From contig JAAELQ010000084.1 in NCBI GenBank assembly GCA_024226515.1, forward strand, positions 1 to 64,000: DNA of 64,000 bases, written 5' to 3'. Shown piece by piece: positions 57,227-64,000 of the stretch. This DNA is from a bacterium (GTDB lineage: Bacteria; Acidobacteriota; Polarisedimenticolia; Polarisedimenticolales; Polarisedimenticolaceae). Every line of letters begins with the position of its first letter. Position 1 is the first letter of the stretch. Under the pieces are notes generated by a model. It saw nothing but the letters and a program-made list of their open reading frames with translations. It was not told the DNA's origin and did not search any database. Made by a program: the position numbers and the translations under genes.

Positions 57227-57506
57227 CCAGGAGCCTGTCCGAGTCATCACCGGCATCGCGTTCCGCGCGCCGTGGGGCCGTATGCGAGGCGCCGGCGACG
57301 CAGACATATGCCCGGCATAGGGAAGTCGACGCAACGAAGCAGACGGCCCCACGCCGCCGGAACCCTCTGGGCGCATGGGGGTTGCGGGCGCATGCTTCGT
57401 TTTTCGTCGTTGACGATACAACAGCATCGACTTCCTCCTCTCGCCTCGCCTGCACCGCGCAAGACCCATGCGCGCGATGCCGGTGATGACTCGGACAGGC
57501 TCCTAG
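57227..57506 (-). repeat. 280-bp hairpin repeat element, copy 2
   Basis: Exactly the same length as the copy at 10225-10504. Terminal arms at 57227-57260 and 57473-57506 include 32 bp of perfect inverted repeat (outer end on the minus strand CTAGGAGCCTGTCCGAG). On the minus strand the core aligns with copy 1: shared blocks include GCAGGCGAGGCG, GAGGAGGAAGT, GCATATGTCTGC and GGCGCCTCGCATACG. Much of the outer arm sequence differs, with changes matched on the opposite arm. The minus-strand end supplies the TAG stop of the CysQ gene, in the same gene-to-element orientation as copy 1. It fills the 304-bp gap to asnB; nothing else is seen there. Confidence 0.8.
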
Positions 57507-58300
57507 CTGCCCAGAACGCTCGCGATCGGCTCGCGCAGATACTCCCGGATCGGAGGTTCGAGGCCCGGCGCCGCGGCGAGCAGGCCGCGGAACTTGGGCT
57601 TGCGTCGATTGAACACGGCGTCCTCACCCTCGATCGTCCACACCGACCCGCCGGCAGCCGCAACCAGCGCGGCTCCGGCGGCGACGTCCCACTCGTGCTT
57701 CGGAACGAGGGTCCACGTCGCGTCCGCCAGGCCCGCCGCGACACGCGCCATCTTGTAGGCCACCGAGCCCATCGGGACGACCTCGAACGGCGCGTCCCGG
57801 AACTGCTCCCATTCGCCGCGCTTGACCTCGCTGCGGCTGGCCAGGACGCTGGCGCCCTGCAGTCCCGCCCGAGCCGTCAGCTGCGAGCGCGTGCCGTTTA
57901 CGCGCACGCCGTCCTCGACCGATCCGATCACCGTCAGGTCTTCGGGCGGATTCCAGATCCCTCCGGCCACCGGCCGACCGCCCTCGACGAGCGCGACCGA
58001 GACGCACCACTCCGGCACGCCCTGCACGAACTCCTTCGTGCCGTCCAGCGGATCGACGACCCACACGCGCTCGCAAGACAACCTCGCCGGGGCATCGACG
58101 GTCTCCTCGGAGAGCCAGCCCTCGCCCTCGCGCGGCAGGCTCTCGAGCAGCACGTCGTTGATCGCGGTGTCCGCCTCGGTCACGGGGTCGCCGCGGTCCT
58201 TGAGTCGGTGCTCGACCTGCCCCGGAGTGAACTTCGCGAGCACCTCCCGTGCACGATCGAGCGCGGCGGCGATGCGCTCGATGTCTTCCCTGCGCGACAT
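57503..58300 (-). CDS. cysQ: 3'(2'),5'-bisphosphate nucleotidase, CysQ-type
   Basis: 265 residues. An inositol-monophosphatase-superfamily phosphatase with GDPVTEADTAINDVLLESLP (about 37-56), the Glu of LSEETVDAP, the metal motif VWVVDPLDGTKEFVQGVPEW (about 79-98), and HEWDVAAGAALVAAAGG (about 205-221). CysQ hydrolyses PAP left after PAPS-dependent sulfate transfer, or PAPS itself. Its ATG overlaps the stop of the sulfate-activation gene by one base, so the two form one unit. Its TAG stop is part of the repeat element's terminal CTAG. Confidence 0.92.
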   Translation of the reverse strand: MSRREDIERIAAALDRAREVLAKFTPGQVEHRLKDRGDPVTEADTAINDVLLESLPREGEGWLSEETVDAPARLSCERVWVVDPLDGTKEFVQGVPEWCVSVALVEGGRPVAGGIWNPPEDLTVIGSVEDGVRVNGTRSQLTARAGLQGASVLASRSEVKRGEWEQFRDAPFEVVPMGSVAYKMARVAAGLADATWTLVPKHEWDVAAGAALVAAAGGSVWTIEGEDAVFNRRKPKFRGLLAAAPGLEPPIREYLREPIASVLGS

Positions 58301-60027
58301 CAGCCCTGCCCGTCCACGCCGACGAAGCCCTCGCGTTCCAGATACAACAGGATCTGCTGCGCCGCCTGATCCGGTGACACGTCGGTCGTGTCGAGGTGCA
58401 TCTCGGCGTTCTCGGGAATCTCGTAAGGATCCGACACGCCGGTGAACTCCTTGATGATGCCCGCGCGCGCCTTGGCGTACAGGCCCTTGCGATCGCGTTG
58501 CTCGCAGATCTCGATCGGAGTCGACACGTGCACCATCATGAAACCGCCCAGCGGCTCGATCATCGCCCGCACCTGCCCGCGCACCTCCGCGTACGGTGCG
58601 ATCGGAGCGCAGATCGCGACGCCGCCGTTCTTGGTGATCTCGGAGGCGACGTAACCGATGCGACTGATGTTGAGGTTGCGATGTTCCTTGGAGAAGCCGA
58701 GCTCGGAGGACAGGTTCTTGCGCACGATGTCCCCGTCGAGCAGCGTCACCGGGCGGCCGCCCATCTCGAGCAGCTTGACCATCAACGCGTTCGCGACGGT
58801 CGACTTGCCCGATCCGGAGAGCCCGCTGAAGAACACCGTGAGTCCCTGCCGGTGCCGCGGCGGGTGCCGCCGGCGCAACGCGGTCGCCACGTCCGGGAAG
58901 GTGAACCACTCGGGGATCTCCTTGCCCTGGGCCAGCCGGCTGCGCAGCTCCGTGCCGGAGATGCTCAGCACGCGCTTTCCCTCCGGGACCTCGTCGTGCG
59001 GATAGTACGCGTCGTGGTCCTCGACATAGACCATCGTGCGAAACGGCACCATCTCGACGCCGATCTCCTCGGCGTGCTGCTGCAGCAGCTCCTGCGCGTC
59101 GTACGGGCCGTAGATCGGCTCGCCCTTCGAGTCGTTGCCGGGACCGGCGTGGTCCCGGCCGACGATGAAATGTGTGCAGCCGTAGTTCTTGCGAACGATC
59201 GCGTGCCACACGGCCTCACGCGGCCCACCCATGCGCATGGCCAGCGGCAGGAGCGACAGCTTGACCGTCAACTGCGGGTAGCGGTTGAGGATCGCCTCGT
59301 AGCAGTGCACGCGCGTGTAGTGGTCGAGATCGCCCGGCTGGGTCATGCCGACGACCGGGTGAATCAACAGATTCGCCTCGACCTGCTTCGCCGCGCGCGA
59401 CGTCAATTCGTAGTGCGCGCGGTGCATCGGGTTGCGCGTCTGGAACGCCACGACGCGCTGCCAGCCGAGGCGCGCAAACTCGGCCCGCAACTCGGCGGGC
59501 GACAGCCGCAGCGCGCGGAAGTCGTAGTGCGACGGCTGCTGAACACCCTCGAGCTTGCCGGCCACGTAGACCGGATGCGTCCCGTTCTTCAGCTGCGCGA
59601 CGGCGGGGTGTGCCTCGTCGCTCGTGCCGAAGACCCGCGCGGCCTCCGCGTCGCGATCGGGCCGGTACAGCTCCTCGAGCTCCAGCGCGGCGAGCATCAC
59701 GCCTTCCGGGTCGCGCAGCGCGATCCGGTCACCCAGCGACAGCTCGCCGGCCAGTTTCTCCGGGATGTCCAGCGTGATCGGCATCGGCCACAGCGTGCCG
59801 TCCGCCAGGCGCATCCCCTCGCACACCGCCTCGTAATCCGCCGAACCCAGGAAGCCGCGCAGCGGCGAGAGACCGCCGTTCATCAGCAGCTCGAGGTCGC
59901 ACAACTGACGTGGCGTCAGGTCCCACGAGACCCAGTCTTTCGAGCGTTCCTTGAGCTCCGCACTGCGCTCCTCGCCGGCCATCAGGTCGACGAGCTGCCC
60001 CCCATGCGGGTCGATCAACTTGTCCAT
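58300..60027 (-). CDS. Bifunctional sulfate adenylyltransferase / adenylyl-sulfate kinase
   Basis: 575 residues. The ATP sulfurylase part (1-390) has VVAFQTRNPMHRAHYELTSR (about 193-212), the QxRN/HxxH-type catalytic motif, CTHFIVGRDHAGPGNDSKGE (about 283-302) and VLSISGTELRSRLAQGKEIP (about 355-374). The C-terminal APS kinase has Walker A in VFFSGLSGSGKSTVANALMV (about 398-417), LDGDIVRKNLSSELGFSKEH (about 430-449), RNLNISRIGYVASEITKNGG and ARAGIIKEFTGVSDPYEIPE. Produces PAPS from sulfate in two steps, typical of sulfation rather than sulfate reduction. Flanked by fcl upstream and cysQ downstream. Confidence 0.95.
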   Translation of the reverse strand: MDKLIDPHGGQLVDLMAGEERSAELKERSKDWVSWDLTPRQLCDLELLMNGGLSPLRGFLGSADYEAVCEGMRLADGTLWPMPITLDIPEKLAGELSLGDRIALRDPEGVMLAALELEELYRPDRDAEAARVFGTSDEAHPAVAQLKNGTHPVYVAGKLEGVQQPSHYDFRALRLSPAELRAEFARLGWQRVVAFQTRNPMHRAHYELTSRAAKQVEANLLIHPVVGMTQPGDLDHYTRVHCYEAILNRYPQLTVKLSLLPLAMRMGGPREAVWHAIVRKNYGCTHFIVGRDHAGPGNDSKGEPIYGPYDAQELLQQHAEEIGVEMVPFRTMVYVEDHDAYYPHDEVPEGKRVLSISGTELRSRLAQGKEIPEWFTFPDVATALRRRHPPRHRQGLTVFFSGLSGSGKSTVANALMVKLLEMGGRPVTLLDGDIVRKNLSSELGFSKEHRNLNISRIGYVASEITKNGGVAICAPIAPYAEVRGQVRAMIEPLGGFMMVHVSTPIEICEQRDRKGLYAKARAGIIKEFTGVSDPYEIPENAEMHLDTTDVSPDQAAQQILLYLEREGFVGVDGQG

Positions 60028-60090
60028 CGCACACTCTCTGCCGGCCGGCGGTCCATGGCCCCGGCCGCACGACGAACGCCTCGACGACGG

Positions 60091-62089
<1,999 letters not shown>

Positions 62090-62162
62090 CGACTGATACC
62101 CCCCGGGGAAAGGTACGAATGATCCCACGCGGAACAAGCTTTTGCCAGCCGCCGCCAGGCCT

Positions 62163-63995
62163 TCAATCTCCCGGGAGGCCCCGCAGTTCGCGCTCCACGG
62201 TCGAAAGCAGCCTCTCCCGCGACGCCGCGTCGGAGATGCGGAGCTCCAGCTGTTCGATCCACGTGGCCCGGTAGCGGGCCGCGACGGCCTCGGGCCGGGG
62301 CGGGGTCCGGCGCAGGGTGACCTCGCGCTCCTGCCACTCGCGCCCCAGCGCGACCATCCGCAGCAGCGTCGCCCGGTCGAGCGAGAGGCGCGCATGGCGC
62401 ACGCGACGCAGCAGCACCGGGTCGGACCGGACACGCTTCTCGGCCTTGTCGAACAGCCGGTGCGCCCGCGAGACGAAGCTCAGGTCGAGGTAGTCGTAGT
62501 CCCCCGCCCGCGCCGGATAGCCGATCTCCGAGGGGCGCTGCCGCAGCGCGTCGGACAGCTCGTCGAGATAGCGCCGGATCGGCGGGGCGGCGCGGCCGTA
62601 GAATCCGTCGGTGAAGCGGAGCACCAGCTCGTCCACGTCCCGTGACGGGTCCTCGAGCAGCTTCAACAGCACCCACACCTTGAGGTCGCGCATGTCCGCC
62701 GCGATCGGATGATCGTGCTGAACGAACACGCCCTCCACGCCGAGGTCGCGGTAGTAGCGCAGATCCGAGGCCACCAGCGACAGGTTCGGCAACGGCAGGT
62801 CGGCGCCCCCGAACGTCACGATGTAATCCCAGATATAGAGGTGACGCGTCTTCCCGGCCCACGTCTCGATCGTCCGGCGCACGTCGTCGTGCTGCGCGTC
62901 GCTCAACGGCCTGGAGAAGTCGCGGTACTGCAGCGCCGACACGAACAGCGCGACGTTGTCGCGGAACGCGACATCCTGCGGCGGATCGAACGAGTAGTAG
63001 TACGCGAGCGTGTCGAGGAGCACCTGCGGGTGCTCCTCCCCCACCCGATCGGCCAGTCGGTTGACGAACTCGACGATCGTGCCCGACTGCGCGCCGAGTC
63101 GTCGCACCTCCGCCGAGCACTCCACGCACGCGCAGGGATCGCCCCAGTCGTTGTGGGAGAAGCCGAACCTGCGCGGGGCGGGTTCGTTGCGCTCGCTCGC
63201 CTCGCGCTGCGCCTGGGCGATGTAATCGAGCATACGATCGCCGACGAGCTCGACGAGCGCCTCGTCGGTCAGGCACAGTTGTGTGCGGTCGTGATCGCGC
63301 TCACCCTCGATCTCCGAATAGTACTCGGGGTGTTCGTCGAAGAACTCGTCGGGCGGGACGTAGTGGAAGAAGTTGTGGACGTGCCATGGCGGGCCGTAGC
63401 GATCGCTTCCGCCGTGCTCCCAGGTCAGCTTCGAATAGTGGCCGTTGAGTCGGTTCCTCGCGCAGAACTCTCGGGGCCCGTGAATACCGTGAACGTCACG
63501 GTACTCGAACGCCGGCCGGCCGCGGCGGTCGAGTTGCCCGATCGACAGGTCCGCACTGTGCGGCACGGCCTCCTCGAACGGCGTCCACCAGCGCACGCCC
63601 AGCTCGTCCTCGAGGAAACGGTACACGGCATACAACGCGCCGCGCGGCCGCCCGCCGTACAGCAGCAGCCGATCGACGCCCGCGCTGCGGACGACCCAGG
63701 CCTCCCCCGGAAGTCCGTCGAGGTCGGGAGCCTGCTCCCGGACCCGGACGGTCGCTCCGACCTCGATCGTGGGGCCCACCGCGTCACGCTCGTCGATGAC
63801 CTCGAACGAACCCCCGGTAATACGACCGAGGTAGTCGGCGAGCTCGCGCGCAGCCGTCCGCTCGGCGGGGATCGCATCGGCGGCATGCACGATGCTCAGC
63901 CGCGCGCGACCGCCCTCGGCGACGGTCAGCGCCGCCACGGGCGCCGCCACGAAGCACACGACGCAGACGGCGGCGGCGACGACTCCAACGCGCAA
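62163..63995 (-). CDS. DUF4838-type secreted protein (possible glycan-active enzyme)
   Basis: 610 residues to a TTG at 63995; the true start could lie just beyond the window edge. A signal-peptide-like N-terminus ([18 protein letters not shown]) precedes a GH-type N-terminal alpha/beta domain (about 30-130: [55 protein letters not shown]). The DUF4838 core follows, e.g. [60 protein letters not shown], and [23 protein letters not shown]4838 proteins resemble alpha-glucuronidase-type and other glycosidases but no catalytic residues are established here. It is the most upstream gene seen of the gmd-fcl-sulfation block. Confidence 0.7.
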   Translation of the reverse strand: MRVGVVAAAVCVVCFVAAPVAALTVAEGGRARLSIVHAADAIPAERTAARELADYLGRITGGSFEVIDERDAVGPTIEVGATVRVREQAPDLDGLPGEAWVVRSAGVDRLLLYGGRPRGALYAVYRFLEDELGVRWWTPFEEAVPHSADLSIGQLDRRGRPAFEYRDVHGIHGPREFCARNRLNGHYSKLTWEHGGSDRYGPPWHVHNFFHYVPPDEFFDEHPEYYSEIEGERDHDRTQLCLTDEALVELVGDRMLDYIAQAQREASERNEPAPRRFGFSHNDWGDPCACVECSAEVRRLGAQSGTIVEFVNRLADRVGEEHPQVLLDTLAYYYSFDPPQDVAFRDNVALFVSALQYRDFSRPLSDAQHDDVRRTIETWAGKTRHLYIWDYIVTFGGADLPLPNLSLVASDLRYYRDLGVEGVFVQHDHPIAADMRDLKVWVLLKLLEDPSRDVDELVLRFTDGFYGRAAPPIRRYLDELSDALRQRPSEIGYPARAGDYDYLDLSFVSRAHRLFDKAEKRVRSDPVLLRRVRHARLSLDRATLLRMVALGREWQEREVTLRRTPPRPEAVAARYRATWIEQLELRISDAASRERLLSTVERELRGLPGD

Positions 63996-64000
63996 GGCCA

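Overview
The window looks like a chromosomal segment of a Gram-negative (diderm) bacterium with very high GC content (my impression, not a count). Lipid A synthesis (lpxB), an Mla-type lipid transporter, lipoprotein signal peptides and an outer-membrane beta-barrel protein all point to an outer membrane. The kynurenine-pathway genes, bactofilins, a very large NtrY-like kinase and the general gene style suit a deltaproteobacterial/Myxococcota-like or related uncultured lineage, but no marker here settles the phylum. Genes are tightly packed, with many ATGA/GTGA stop-start overlaps, and GTG and TTG starts are common.

Layout. (1) 1-4480: an accessory segment, visibly less GC-rich than the rest, with a lone receiver domain, an HTH-TPR regulator, an exported protein, a DUF3800 protein and gene debris. 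It ends at the 3' end of a tRNA-Ala gene. (2) 4478-11004: tRNA-Ala(CGC), tRNA-Val(CAC), a PP-loop tRNA-thiolation-type enzyme, a small exported protein with a 1326-residue NtrY-like sensor kinase, a 280-bp hairpin-forming repeat, and a YkgJ-type protein. (3) 11099-16558 (+): an oligopeptide-type ABC binding protein and two permeases without ATPases, then an aminomuconate-semialdehyde-type dehydrogenase and a RidA/aminomuconate-deaminase-type protein. (4) 16655-19697 (+): a helix-hairpin-helix protein, a pentapeptide-repeat/bactofilin-like fusion and a bactofilin. (5) 24710-19710 (-): a kynurenine operon (lipoprotein, glutamine amidotransferase, ACMSD, kynU, kynA, kynB). (6) 34206-24778 (-): housekeeping genes (acyltransferase, lpxB, yicC, gmk, rpoZ, coaBC, family-4 UDG, priA, aroDE).

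(7) 34387-63995: a large envelope/exopolysaccharide region. It holds a nucleotidyltransferase-like protein and UDP-xylose synthase, the Wzc/Wza-type export pair with an outer-membrane barrel, an initiating sugar-phosphate transferase, a Wzy-like polymerase, manC, several UDP-sugar dehydrogenases and epimerases, an MlaEFD set, PlsC, a Wzx-like flippase, asnB, sulfate activation (SAT/APS kinase and CysQ), fcl, gmd and a DUF4838 secreted protein. Together these would supply GDP-mannose/GDP-fucose, UDP-glucuronate/galacturonate/xylose and probably PAPS to a Wzx/Wzy-type, possibly sulfated, polysaccharide. Apart from the initiating transferase, no glycosyltransferase lies in the window.

The most unusual signal is a repeat family. 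Two copies of exactly 280 bp (10225-10504 and 57227-57506) have about 34-nt terminal inverted repeats whose sequences differ between copies while pairing is kept. Both supply the TAG stop codon of the gene upstream, in the same orientation. A third, degenerate copy lies at the left edge.
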